From Nitrosomonas sp. (lineage in GTDB: Bacteria > Pseudomonadota > Gammaproteobacteria > Burkholderiales > Nitrosomonadaceae), in contig JADJBK010000006.1 in assembly GCA_016703745.1 (NCBI GenBank), positions 62,001 to 126,000 of the forward strand: 64,000 nt of DNA, written 5' to 3'. The notes below the pieces were generated by a model. The model had not been told where the DNA came from. It made no database searches and worked only from the letters and a program-made list of their open reading frames with translations. Positions within the stretch are counted from its first letter, which is position 1. Each line of letters begins with the position of its first letter. This document shows positions 36,870 to 46,083 of the stretch, piece by piece. A program made the translations under genes and the position numbers.

Positions 36870-37794
36870 AAATGGAGTTCAGAACGGCAGTATGGACGGG
36901 AAACTGTTGAATGAACAGGCCGCCTATTGGGTGGTGCAGATGACGGATACATCGACGACCCATGAACAGCGCGAGACATTCGAGCAATGGCTGGCGCAAT
37001 CCCCTGCGCATCGCCAGGTTTTTGAGCAGGTCAGTAGTCTTTGGAATGGCGTGACGCCATCTCAGCCAAAATCGCCCACGCAAACCTATGCCCAGCTGGG
37101 GGTATTGCTGCTGCTCGGCAGTCTTTGCTGGCTACCCTTTTCCGAGTGGCTGGCGGATGAACGCACCGCTACCGGCGAGATTCGTCGTATCGAACTGGCA
37201 GATGGAAGCCATGTCACGCTTGACAGCAACAGCGCAATTGACATTGCCTTCGATAAACAGCAGCGGCGCATCATTTTGCACAGTGGACGGCTGCTCGCGG
37301 AAGTGACTGTCGACGATTCATTCAGCCCACGTCCATTTATCATCGAGAACCGTGATGGTACGGCCCAGGCATTGGGTACGCGCTATAGCGTCGAACAGTC
37401 AAGTCGTGGCAGTCGCGTTACTGTCATGGAATCACGAGTTGCGACCGCAAGCTATGCCAAACCCGGTGAACGGGTTACGCTTGAAGCCGGTCAGTCTATC
37501 CAATTCGACAGCAAGCGCATTTACCCGGTGGAAATCGCTGATACGCACGCTACCAGCTGGGCACAAGCACAACTCGTCTTTGAAAATGTGCCATTAGAGA
37601 ATGTGATTACTGAGCTGGCACGCTATCACAAAGGCTGGCTAAAAATCGATTCACAGACCGAGCAAATGCTGTTCACCGGCGTGCTGCCGAGTAACGATTT
37701 GCCTGCCGTATTGGAGATTCTCGAAAACGCACTGCCAATCAACATCCAGCAGCCTTTTGACTGGCTGGTATGGATCAGAAAACGACCAGTTTGA
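36862..37794 (+). CDS. FecR-family anti-sigma / signal transducer
   Basis: 310 aa from ATG 36862, overlapping the sigma-factor stop by 8 bases (translational coupling); ATG 36892 is an alternative start. The N-terminal cytoplasmic FecR domain contains LLNEQAAYWVVQM and FEQWLAQSPAHRQVFEQV. A single membrane segment lies at roughly residues 80-100 (LGVLLLLGSLCWLPF). The periplasmic FecR domain contains RRIELADGSHVTLDSNSAI and GTRYSVEQ, and the C-terminal region resembles STN (VPLENVITELARYHKGWLKI). It passes the receptor signal across the inner membrane to the sigma factor. Confidence 0.92.
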   Translation: MRKNGVQNGSMDGKLLNEQAAYWVVQMTDTSTTHEQRETFEQWLAQSPAHRQVFEQVSSLWNGVTPSQPKSPTQTYAQLGVLLLLGSLCWLPFSEWLADERTATGEIRRIELADGSHVTLDSNSAIDIAFDKQQRRIILHSGRLLAEVTVDDSFSPRPFIIENRDGTAQALGTRYSVEQSSRGSRVTVMESRVATASYAKPGERVTLEAGQSIQFDSKRIYPVEIADTHATSWAQAQLVFENVPLENVITELARYHKGWLKIDSQTEQMLFTGVLPSNDLPAVLEILENALPINIQQPFDWLVWIRKRPV

Positions 37795-37796
37795 GT

Positions 37797-38303
37797 TTAT
37801 TTCTGTCTGGATGAGCCAGGTGTGGCGTTAATGGCATGAAGACCTGCCTGGGCGCAGGCATCATCGAGCTGCGTGCCGGGTGCACCTCCGACACCAATGC
37901 CACCAACGACTTCACCCGCAATTTCAATGGGTAACCCTCCGCCAAGAATCAGAATCTGCTCATTCATATCGTGCAACCCTTTGAGAGTGGGATTCTGGCT
38001 GACCATCCCGGCCAGCTCGCTCGTTGTCCGGCGCATACTGGCTGCGGTGTAGGCTTTTCTCCGACTGCTGTCAACGGTGTGGGGCCCCGCGCCATCATCA
38101 CGCCCCATGGCTCGCAGTACACCGGCACGATCGACCACGGATACGCTTACCCGGTATCCATTTTTCTGGCAGGTATGGATTGCCACTTGTACCGCCTTGT
38201 AGGCTAAATCAAGCGGTAAAAATGCTTCACGAGGAAGGGGTTCGGCTACCGCGATTCCTGCAACCCATATCAAACTAAAACCCAATACGGGATTAATCTT
38301 CAT
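37797..38303 (-). CDS. Periplasmic GlcG/HbpS-family heme-binding protein
   Basis: 168 aa from ATG 38303, which has GGAGG at a 5-base spacing; an ATG three bases earlier is also possible. Signal peptide MKINPVLGFSLIWVAGIAVA. Family motifs are YRVSVSVVDRAGVLRAMGRDDGAGPHT-like (residues 50-75), SRRKAYTAASMRRTT, and ILGGGLPIEIAGEVVGGIGVGG with DDACAQAGL. HbpS relatives bind heme or iron; GlcG itself has no settled role. It converges on fecR with two bases between stops and is divergent from the TonB receptor, so a role in the same iron or heme uptake locus is plausible inference. Confidence 0.82.
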   Translation of the reverse strand: MKINPVLGFSLIWVAGIAVAEPLPREAFLPLDLAYKAVQVAIHTCQKNGYRVSVSVVDRAGVLRAMGRDDGAGPHTVDSSRRKAYTAASMRRTTSELAGMVSQNPTLKGLHDMNEQILILGGGLPIEIAGEVVGGIGVGGAPGTQLDDACAQAGLHAINATPGSSRQK

Positions 38304-38624
38304 CATTACCTCCAAACCATATTTAAGATATTTTGGAATTGCACACGCAATCATCTTTTCTTCACTTTTGCCGGGTTATTCTGGCATTGTTAGTAGCCCA
38401 TCTGCAACTTAAAAATTGTTTGTGAATTGTGCCTGTATCGCGGCGCTATGCCCAGGCATATAGGTCAACGCATAGGTCAAACCCAAGTCATCATTTGCAG
38501 CCTCACATCAGCAAACCAGAAAACCACAAAAAAAATTGCTGCCAGCGCTACCCGATTTCTCTTCTCGCGTGTCATGGATAGTAGAAGCACCTATTTCTAT
38601 TATGATCTCCCTGAGAGGAATTCC
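38304..38624. other. Divergent promoter region between the heme-binding protein and the TonB receptor
   Basis: 321 bases. The GGAGGT ribosome binding site of the minus-strand gene is at 38308-38313 (reverse), and CTGAGAGG precedes the receptor start. No clear Fur box or ECF promoter could be assigned by eye. Confidence 0.35.
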
Positions 38625-38863
38625 ATGACAGCAAAAGATATTCCGCAGCAAACTATCTCACTCATTTGTCGTATTTTGAGTGCGCTCTTTTCCATCGCGT
38701 GTTTTATGTTCATCTGGGCGCAATCCGCATCAGCACAAAATGTCGAAATCAATCTTCCCGCGCAACCATTGGGTTCGGCGTTGACGCAACTGGCCACCCA
38801 GACTGGTGTACTGGTCGGAGTTGATGCCAGCCTGGTCGCGGGCAAGCAAGGAGCATCGGTTAA

Positions 38864-40056
38864 GGAACCTCTGAAAAACAAACATTCTGAACGGCAGTCA
38901 CTCAAAAACTGACCACTACTTCAAATAGTGACGCTGATTTTTATGAAAACAGCCGTTCCTCTCTGGAAACAAGCTCATTTACTGGCTTGTTTTCAAATTT
39001 CAGACGCAACAAGACATCGACGTTCATAAGCATCACCACGGATGACGTTGGCAATGGCTGTCAGGAAGGTCAAACGGGCCGCATTTTTGGCCAGGCCGCG
39101 ATAGCGATTTTTAGCATACCCAAAGCGGATTTTGATATCCCGAAACACGTGTTCGACTTTGGCGCGGCGTTTCGCCAGCTCACGGGCGGCACCGCGCAGT
39201 AGTTGAGCCGCCCCGGAATCGTCTTTCGTGAGCCTGGCCAGTTTGCCCGGACGCATCGCGATCACGCAGGCTGGAGGGCTTTCCGCCGGCATCTCCGGGC
39301 GTTTATCCAGCCCCTGATATCCGGCATCGCCATGAACAAACTGTTCCTCGCCATGCAGCAGGGCGGCGGCTTCGGCAACGTCGCTGACATGCCCCGAGGT
39401 TACTTTGAGCGTATGCACCAACCCGGTTTCATGATCGACGCCGATATGAAACTTGCTGCCGAAAAACCATTGATTGCCCTTTTTGCTGGAATGCATTTCT
39501 GGATCACGCGACCGGCTCTTATTTTTGGTTGAAGTCGGCGCGGCAATCAGGCTGGCATCGACGATGGTGCCGGCTTTCAAGAACAACCCACGCTCACCCA
39601 GCGTTTGGTTGATGACCTGGAAGATCTGATCCATTAACCCGTGTTTTTCCAGTAAATGCCGAAATTGCAAAATGGTGCTTTCATCCGGCACGGCTTCCAG
39701 ACGAATGCCGCAAAAACGGCGCAGTGATTCAATCTCATACAGCGCATCTTCCATGCCCGGATCGGAATAGTTGTAGATAATTTGCGCAACATGCGCGCGC
39801 AGCATCAATTCCAAGGCAAATGGTTTGCGGCCACGCCCATTGCCTGGCGCATAGTGTGGTTCAATAACATCAATCATAGCCTGCCAAGGCAATAACCCGT
39901 CAAGTTGATCGAGAAACTTCTCGCGGCGCGTGACTTTGCCCTTATTGGCGTATTCGGCATCAGCAAAACTCATCTGTTGGTAAGGTTTCATGAATAGCTT
40001 CTCGAAAAAGTTTGATGCAGAATTATATTACTTGCGGGGAATTAATCAGAGGTTCC
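38864..40056 (-). mobile_element. Complete IS5-family insertion sequence, 1193 bp
   Basis: Ends are GGAACCTCTGA (left) and TCAGAGGTTCC (right), flanked by the direct repeat TTAA at 38860-38863 and 40057-40060. This fits the YTAR target duplication of the IS5 group. One minus-strand transposase fills the element. A partial relative with the same terminus lies after glgB at 14481. Confidence 0.95.
38993..39991 (-). CDS. IS5-group transposase
   Basis: 332 aa, full length. The N-terminal MSFADAEY and LPWQAMIDVIEPHYAPG belong to the DUF772 domain. The DDE catalytic domain shows VDASLIAAP (first Asp), HGDAGYQGLDKR (second Asp) and RAKVEHVFRDIKIRFGYAKN with the YREK-like Glu region. Catalytic motifs look intact, so the element may be active. 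It is transcribed opposite to the receptor gene it interrupts. Confidence 0.94.
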   Translation of the reverse strand: MKPYQQMSFADAEYANKGKVTRREKFLDQLDGLLPWQAMIDVIEPHYAPGNGRGRKPFALELMLRAHVAQIIYNYSDPGMEDALYEIESLRRFCGIRLEAVPDESTILQFRHLLEKHGLMDQIFQVINQTLGERGLFLKAGTIVDASLIAAPTSTKNKSRSRDPEMHSSKKGNQWFFGSKFHIGVDHETGLVHTLKVTSGHVSDVAEAAALLHGEEQFVHGDAGYQGLDKRPEMPAESPPACVIAMRPGKLARLTKDDSGAAQLLRGAARELAKRRAKVEHVFRDIKIRFGYAKNRYRGLAKNAARLTFLTAIANVIRGDAYERRCLVASEI

Positions 40057-42349
40057 TTAATGGTTATTACACGCCGCAGCAGGCATTTACGCAGCTGCTT
40101 GCCGGCAGTGGGCTGATGGCGGCAGAAACCACCCCAGGTCGCTTCGTGTTGGAGTCTTTACCCGTCAATCGTCAGGCTATCCGTGATACGGAAACGGTAA
40201 AGTTACCCGAAATGACAATCACCGGCATGATGGAAGAGAATTCTCCCTATAACACCAGCTACACCCTTCCCACTGCTGCGGCAGTCAATAAAACTGATAC
40301 ACCGATCATGAAAACACCGGCATCCATCCAGGTCGTGCCGAAAAGTGTGATGCATGATCAGCAGGCCTATCGCCTTCAGGATGTGATCAAAAATGTCAGC
40401 GGTGTCCAGACTTTCCATGGCTTTGGTGGCGGTGCGCAAAGCTTCATTGTTCGAGGATTTTTGCAAAGCTCGTTGAATTACCGTAATGGCATCCGTATTC
40501 CGGCGACTAAATTCGATCTGGCGAATGTCGAACGGGTTGAGGTGTTAAAAGGAACCTCCGCTATGCTGCACGGTTTTGGTGACCCGGGTGGCATAATCAG
40601 TACGGTTACCAAGCAGCCGAGTTCTGAGCCTCATTATTCTGTGGAGCAACGTTTTGGTTCGTACAATTTTTTCCGTACCGAAGCCAGTGCAACAGGCCCG
40701 TTGAGTAAGGAACATGGGTTAAATTATCGTGTGGATTTGTCCTATCTGGATACGGATTCGTTCCGTCAGCTGATCAGTAGTGACCGCATCTTTTTTGCGC
40801 CTACTTTAAGCTGGCAGCCAACTGCTGATACAAAACTGATCCTGTCATATGAGTATTTTGATGAAAAGAGTGGTTATGACTACGGCACTCCTGCCTTTGG
40901 TAACCGATTGGCAGATATTCCACGTTCGAGAACCTTTACCAATAGAGGATTGCAGGATAAGCAAACCACTCATTTGATTGACTTCAGGATCGACCATCGG
41001 TTAAACGATAAAATTCGGTTCAATGCGGGTACAGTTGCCTCGCAAAATAGCAAGCAATGGAACTCCATCTATACTGGCCGAGTTGTTGAAAGACTGGATC
41101 CGCTGAATTCAGGCAGGCAAATCGGGGACGTTGATCGCTTTTTCTGGTTTGGCCCTGAAAAAATAGAAACCCTTACTGCCTGGATGAACGGGATCTTTGA
41201 TTTTGAGACCTATGGCATCCAGCACAAAGTGTTATTTGGCGGAGAGTACTACACGGCTCACTTCAATTATGATATTGCCAATGGTGCAGCGGATACCGTC
41301 AATATTTTTACGTTTGATCCTCGCCGTTCGAATTTACCGATTGATCAATATAGCAATTTACCAACTGACAGTTTTCATGCCAGCACCGATAGCACCTCGA
41401 AGGCAATTTATCTACAGGATCAGATAACGTTTGGGGGGAACTTTCATATTCTGGGGGGATTCCGTTACGATTGGGTGGATAGAAGACAGAATCTGAGCTG
41501 GTGGGCACCCAATCACAAAGATGCTCGTAATGATGGTTTTGTCAGTCCCAGAGTCGGCATTCTCTACGAACCTGCAAGCTGGTTATCGGTATTCGGTAAT
41601 TTCTCCGAATCTTTTGGCCCTGCGTTTGCTTACGATAGTGGCCAGGAAAGGCTTTTCAAGTTTGATTCGGCAACCCAGTATGAGGGTGGCGTGAAAGCTC
41701 AATTCTTCGACGGCAAACTGATTGCCAACGCAGCTTATTTTGATCTGCAAAAAACCCAGCGCTTTACCGACCCAAATGGTCAGAACATATTGTCAACGGT
41801 GCCTGTTCGTGGCAAAAGCAATGGGGTCGAATTCGACATGCAAGGGCAAATTTATCGAGGTCTGAGCATGATCGGAACTTATGCGTATACCCATACCAAA
41901 GTCCTCGATGACCCAACCAGCCCGGGCAATGTTGGAAATCGATTGCCTTATGTTCCTGAGCATCAGGGCAGTCTGTGGTTGAAATATGACTTCAACTATG
42001 GATTCTTAAAAGGTTTCACTGTAGGTGGCGGGGTTTTTGTTGCCAGCCGCCGTTTCGGCGACGCCGCTAACAGTTTTTCTGACGGGGCGTATGCACAACT
42101 GGATTTGATGGCGGCCTACAGAAAGAAACTGGGCAAAACCTTATTAACCGCACAGCTTAACCTCAACAATATAAATAATGAGAAATATTATTATTTAAGA
42201 AGCCGTCGAACAAATTTACCTGCCGAACCATTAATGGTGATGGGCTCCATACGGCTTCAGTATTAAATTTAATTCTCGATGGCAGCGCAACCCGGATATA
42301 ACGTGATGTCATTCGGGTTGTGTCGATGTAACAAAAGGGGTTGGACAGG

Positions 42350-43675
42350 ATGATAATGCGACGTAATTTTTGGGTATGGCTGCACCGCTGGGCCGGATTG
42401 GCCATGGCTATTTTTTTGATCGTGGTGGGATTTACCGGAAGTTTGCTTGCATTTTATCCTGAATTGGAACGGATGCTTAATCCGCAGTTTTATCCGAAGC
42501 AGACTCTGCCAGCCAAACTTGGCCCTGCCACATTGGCCGAGCTGGTAGAGCAGCGCATGCCCAATGCCCAGGTCAATGCTGTGCTGATGGAAGCCAATCA
42601 GGGCGCGACATTGGTGAGTGTTCGTCTCCGTCAAGATGGGAGTGGGCAAACTGCTGCACTGGGATTCGATCAAATCATCGTCGATCCGTATACCGGGGAG
42701 GAGCTCGCGCGTCGTCAGTTCGGCGCAATTTCCGAAGGGATCATCAATCTGATGCCGTTCATTTACAAACTGCATTATGAGCTGGCGCTGGGTCCATTTG
42801 GCATGTGGGTGCTGGGTATTTGCGCACTGATCTGGACATTCGATTGTTTTATTGGCTTCTACCTGACATTGCCACAACGGCGTAAACACCCTTCAACAGC
42901 ATGTCTTCCCCTATCGAAAACAAATGATCCTGACTGGTGGCAGCGCTGGTTGCCTGCCTGGAAAATCCGTGGGCGGTCGAGCGCGTACAAACTCAACTTC
43001 GACCTGCATCGCGCCAGTGGTTTGTGGTTGTGGGTAGCGCTGTTAATGTTTGCTTGGTCCAGCGTTTATATGAACCTGTGGGATACGGTTTATACCTGGA
43101 CGACACGCGCGGTGTTTGAGTACAAAGAGCGATGGACGGAATTACCAAAACTGGATCAGCCCCTCAATAAACCCGGACTGGGTTGGTCTGAAGCGCAGCA
43201 AATTAGCGAGAAACTGATGGCAGAGCAGGCCAAACTGCATGATTTTACTGTTGAACAAGTGGTGGCATTACGACTCGAACGAGATCGCGGTGCATACAAT
43301 TATATCGTGCGAAGTTCGCGTGATATTCTCGACCGGCGAGGCAGAACAATGCTGCTTTTCGATGCGGATAACGGTGAGTTCAGGCTACTTGTGCTGCCAA
43401 CCGGACGGTATGCGGGCAATACCGTCACTCATTGGCTCTATGCGCTGCATATGGCAAACGTATTTGGCCTGCCGTGGCGGATTTTTGTTTGCGTGCTCGG
43501 TCTGGTCATCGTTATGCTGTCCGTGACCGGTATCCTTATTTGGATGAAGAAACGACGGGCATGGTTCGGTCAACAGCAAATAATCGCAAAAAGACGACTT
43601 AGAGAAGCGGATCCTGCTTCTCCAAGCGACATTAGGAAACAAATGGCTGGTGGCTCTGGGCATTCTCAGAATTGA
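42350..43675 (+). CDS. PepSY-associated membrane protein (siderophore reductase-like)
   Basis: About 441 aa. Starts MIMRRNFWVWLHRWAGLAMA; ATG 42356 is an alternative and GGACAGG lies just before. Four membrane helices: residues ~12-35, ~140-162, ~220-240 and ~380-402. LHRWAG, LHYEL and LHRASGLW in and near the helices give heme- or metal-binding histidines typical of PepSY_TM (PiuB/FoxB-like) proteins, which help release iron from siderophores in the inner membrane. It lies 83 bases after the receptor gene and completes the FecI-FecR-receptor-reductase locus. Confidence 0.85.
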   Translation: MIMRRNFWVWLHRWAGLAMAIFLIVVGFTGSLLAFYPELERMLNPQFYPKQTLPAKLGPATLAELVEQRMPNAQVNAVLMEANQGATLVSVRLRQDGSGQTAALGFDQIIVDPYTGEELARRQFGAISEGIINLMPFIYKLHYELALGPFGMWVLGICALIWTFDCFIGFYLTLPQRRKHPSTACLPLSKTNDPDWWQRWLPAWKIRGRSSAYKLNFDLHRASGLWLWVALLMFAWSSVYMNLWDTVYTWTTRAVFEYKERWTELPKLDQPLNKPGLGWSEAQQISEKLMAEQAKLHDFTVEQVVALRLERDRGAYNYIVRSSRDILDRRGRTMLLFDADNGEFRLLVLPTGRYAGNTVTHWLYALHMANVFGLPWRIFVCVLGLVIVMLSVTGILIWMKKRRAWFGQQQIIAKRRLREADPASPSDIRKQMAGGSGHSQN

Positions 43676-43983
43676 TGAAGATGGAGTTTGTGCGTATTGT
43701 TATCGGATAACTAAAGTCAGTAATTTTGTGTACAGCGCAACCGATACTCGCATAATCAATTCGCAGGCGCAATTCACGTCTTGCTGCATCGTTTGTTTTG
43801 AAGGCTGCGTCCATAATTCCCTACGGCGCTTGCAATCCAGATGTCATGCTAAATGGTACGCCGCTGTTCATATCAAAATCTCCAGTTTACTCACTCAAAG
43901 TCACGCATATTCTGTATGTAGTAAACTGTTACTGTAAACCATCTAATGTCACACTAACCGCAAAAGCCTGTCAGGAAAGCCCT
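43676..43983. other. Intergenic region with one REP-like half
   Basis: 308 bases between the PepSY gene and the J-domain gene. It holds TAGTAAACTGTTACTGTAA at 43919-43937, a diverged copy of the REP sequence that flanks the transposase at 57638. AGGAAAG before 43984 is the ribosome binding site of the next gene. Nothing else was recognised. Confidence 0.45.
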
Positions 43984-45126
43984 ATGTCCGCTAAAAAAAT
44001 CGTCCATATCAAAATAGCACCTGCGCAAGCTGTGTTGTCACCTGCGCAAAAGAAATTCAACAATCTGATCAAAAAAATCGATGCGCAAAAACAACTATTG
44101 GCGGAATGGCAGGAAATGTTCGAGCGTTGCCGTCGTGACGCTATCGAGAAGCTGGCACCGTTAAAACAAAGCATGAAAGAACAGCAAACGGCGATGGTGC
44201 AACTGCTGGATCAGCAATTTACCAGCAATAAATTCACCAAAATCCAACAGGAAAAACTCACGTACCTCATCGTGGAACTCTGCGAAGAATTACTATGCGG
44301 TGACGATAATGCCGAATTAAAAGCCATGTATAACCAATACACGGAAAGCGATTACGATAACGAAGCGGCAAAAGAACAGGGCGTGGCAAACGAGTTCATG
44401 AAATCCATGTTTGAAAAAGAGTTCGGTGTAGATTTAGACGATGATGATATCGACCTGCAAAATCCACAGACAACCGCTGAACGTCTCGCTGCAAAAGTCA
44501 AACAGCTGGAGGCCGAAGCAGAAGCGGCCGCAGCCGCTCGCCCTCAACGCAAAAAATCCGCCAAACAATTGGCAAAAGAAGCCAGGGAAGCGGAAGAAGC
44601 TGCTAATGTCAGCAAATCTATCCAGGCTGTTTACCGCCAGCTCACCGGCGCCTTGCACCCCGACCGTGAGCAGGATCCCGTAGAGCGTGAACGCAAAACC
44701 GAGCTCATGCAGCAAGTTACAGTCGCTTACAGCAATAAAGATTTGCTGAAACTATTGGAATTACAACTCGCCGTCGAGCAAATCGATCAGAATAAACTCG
44801 GCAGCCTGAGTACCGAACGGCTCAAACATTACAATAAAATCCTCAGTGATCAACTGGCAGAATTGCAAGATGAAGTCATGCTTAAAGAAGAGCAAATCCG
44901 CATGATGTTGCAGCTTTCACCGTTTGAGCCGCTCTCTCCAAATCGCCTTGTGACGCTGCTCAAACACGACATTCAAGCCATGCAGGCAGAACTTAAGTGC
45001 ATCCAAAACGATTTACAGGTATTTCAGGATGTGAGAAATCTTAAAGTATGGCTGAAAAACTTCCATTTGCCGGAGCCGGAATTCGAGTTTGACCCACTTC
45101 TCAATAGGTTTCCGCTGTTTCGTTAA
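43984..45126 (+). CDS. J-domain (DnaJ-like) protein of unknown function
   Basis: 380 aa from ATG 43984 (MSAKKIVHIKIAPAQ), preceded by AGGAAAG. Residues ~20-115 are helical and charged. An acidic stretch DLDDDDIDL and an Ala/Lys/Glu-rich coiled coil (residues ~165-210) lead to a J-domain-like segment, SIQAVYRQLTGALHPDREQD, with the diagnostic HPD at 225-227, then MQQVTVAYSNKDLLKLLELQ. The HPD motif stimulates Hsp70 ATPase, so an Hsp70 co-chaperone role is likely; its client is unknown. The J domain is internal rather than N-terminal. No dnaK is nearby. The C terminus is rich in long helices. Confidence 0.75.
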   Translation: MSAKKIVHIKIAPAQAVLSPAQKKFNNLIKKIDAQKQLLAEWQEMFERCRRDAIEKLAPLKQSMKEQQTAMVQLLDQQFTSNKFTKIQQEKLTYLIVELCEELLCGDDNAELKAMYNQYTESDYDNEAAKEQGVANEFMKSMFEKEFGVDLDDDDIDLQNPQTTAERLAAKVKQLEAEAEAAAAARPQRKKSAKQLAKEAREAEEAANVSKSIQAVYRQLTGALHPDREQDPVERERKTELMQQVTVAYSNKDLLKLLELQLAVEQIDQNKLGSLSTERLKHYNKILSDQLAELQDEVMLKEEQIRMMLQLSPFEPLSPNRLVTLLKHDIQAMQAELKCIQNDLQVFQDVRNLKVWLKNFHLPEPEFEFDPLLNRFPLFR

Positions 45127-45147
45127 GCATGTCAGTTGCAATTACGG

Positions 45148-45174
45148 CGACAATTACAGCGACAGTTTATTAAA
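45148..45174. repeat. REP sequence interrupted by a MITE
   Basis: AATTACAGCGACAGTTTATTAAA followed, beyond the 146-bp insert and its repeated TTATTAAA, by TATC. Without the insert it reads like the REP AATTACGGTGACAGTTTACTAAATAT at 57609. A further partial copy, AATTACGGCGAC, precedes it at about 45140. Confidence 0.6.
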
Positions 45175-45320
45175 GGCTATGTCATCGTTAATTGTTGGTC
45201 ACTGCAAATAAACACTATTTATCATTTATAAACAAGCCATTAGCCAAAAAACCAATAATTGATATTTTTATTTAAATTCATTGGGTTACATGACAACCAC
45301 TAACTAACGATGACATAGCC
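45175..45320. repeat. MITE-like element, family B, 146 bp
   Basis: The ends GGCTATGTCATCGTTA and TAACGATGACATAGCC are perfect 16-bp inverted repeats, with imperfect pairing continuing to about 25 bp (TTGTTGGT against ACCACTAA). It is flanked by perfect 8-bp direct repeats TTATTAAA at 45167-45174 and 45321-45328. The interior is AT-rich and has no ORF. This is a non-autonomous element needing a transposase elsewhere that makes 8-bp duplications. Confidence 0.85.
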
Positions 45321-45404
45321 TTATTAAATATCAGGGCTATCTTCGGCATATTTACGAATTGCGTACTTTTCTGTCGCCAGTCGAAATCACCGACCAATCG
45401 GGAA

Positions 45405-45692
45405 TCAGCCACAATCCGCCAGAAAACCCCGTTCTACCGCAGAAAATACCGTACTGGCCGAAGAAGCTGTAGCCTGGTTTTTGCGCATCGCGCGGAATAT
45501 CAACAGTATTCCCGGCTGTGGCGCAACCTGGATTATCTTAAACGCAAACCGCAGCACCCATTCGGTTTCGAGAATGACGGTATCGCCGATAAATACATTC
45601 TGTTTCTCGAATAACTGATAGGCCTTTTCATACTGAGCCGCATCGTCCCGCGTCAATAAGCGGACTACGACATCGGTATCAATCGCAATCAT
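45405..45692 (-). pseudogene. PIN-domain (VapC-like) toxin, C-terminally degraded
   Basis: 95 aa. The first ~52 residues match the PIN family well: AIDTDVVVRLLTRDDAAQYE with the first catalytic Asp, and DTVILETEWVLRFAFK with the conserved Glu. The sequence then leaves the family and stops early, whereas VapC toxins are about 130 aa and need two more acidic residues (in a FADALHLA-type segment). No continuation was found in the other frames. An inactive toxin is likely. The start overlaps the antitoxin gene by 14 bases. Confidence 0.7.
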
Positions 45693-45942
45693 CCAATTGC
45701 GCCTTCAGACCTTGGTTAATCGCACGTGCCATCTCATCAAGTGACTTAGCCTGTCCCTGATAAGCCAGGCAACCCGCCACGTCATCCAGATTCGTTTCGC
45801 TGAAAGGTGTTTTCGCCTTAAACAAAATGCCGTCACCCGTATCGATCACAGACAGCTCTTGACCCACTTGCCAATGATAGGCCGAGCGTAAATGCTTGGG
45901 GATAATCACTTGCCCTTTGCTGGAAAGCCTTGTTTTCTCCAT
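45679..45942 (-). CDS. AbrB/SpoVT-type antitoxin
   Basis: 87 aa from ATG 45942 (MEKTRLSSKGQVIIPKHLRS), preceded by AAGGGAG; the frame is open 18 codons further upstream. The swapped-hairpin AbrB domain covers residues 1-45, and the C-terminal tail (LDEMARAINQGLKAQLDD) would wrap the toxin. The partner toxin gene downstream appears damaged, so the antitoxin may be an orphan. Confidence 0.8.
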   Translation of the reverse strand: MEKTRLSSKGQVIIPKHLRSAYHWQVGQELSVIDTGDGILFKAKTPFSETNLDDVAGCLAYQGQAKSLDEMARAINQGLKAQLDDCD

Positions 45943-46083
45943 AAAGACTCCCTTCATATAGTAAGAAATAAGTAAGAATATTAGAAACAAGAACAATCAT
46001 TGTCAACGCATTTTCAAGAAACCGCGCAAATCGCAACAGGATGTTTTTGTTCATTTTGTGAATATTCTTATGGGTGTCTCTAG

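Larger units (their letters stand above)
38625..42266 (+). pseudogene. TonB-dependent siderophore receptor with STN domain, split by IS5
   Basis: The 5' part (38625-38863) starts MTAKDIPQQT, has a signal peptide ending SASAQ, and holds the first STN half VEINLPAQPLGSALTQLATQ. The IS5 element occupies 38864-40056. The rest resumes at 40057 with NGYYTPQQAFTQLLAGSG, then the plug (MKTPASIQVVPKSVMHDQQA; NVSGVQTFHG; FIVRGF) and a 22-strand barrel ending SIRLQY. The TTAA repeat and 1197-bp insert keep both halves in the same frame, giving GASVNGYYTPQQAF if precisely removed. Intact, it would be about 814 aa, a FhuE/FoxA-type receptor signalling to FecR. At present no complete protein can be made. 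Confidence 0.93.

Noticed and set aside
42276..42325. Terminator after the TonB receptor (CAACCCG...CGGGTTG)
   Set aside because: The stem is only 7-8 bp with a loop of about 21 bases and no T run follows; not strong enough to call.
45330..45560. Plus-strand coding potential antisense to the VapC remnant
   Set aside because: The frame is open for a stretch but lacks a start with ribosome binding site and any recognisable family; too weak to report as a gene.
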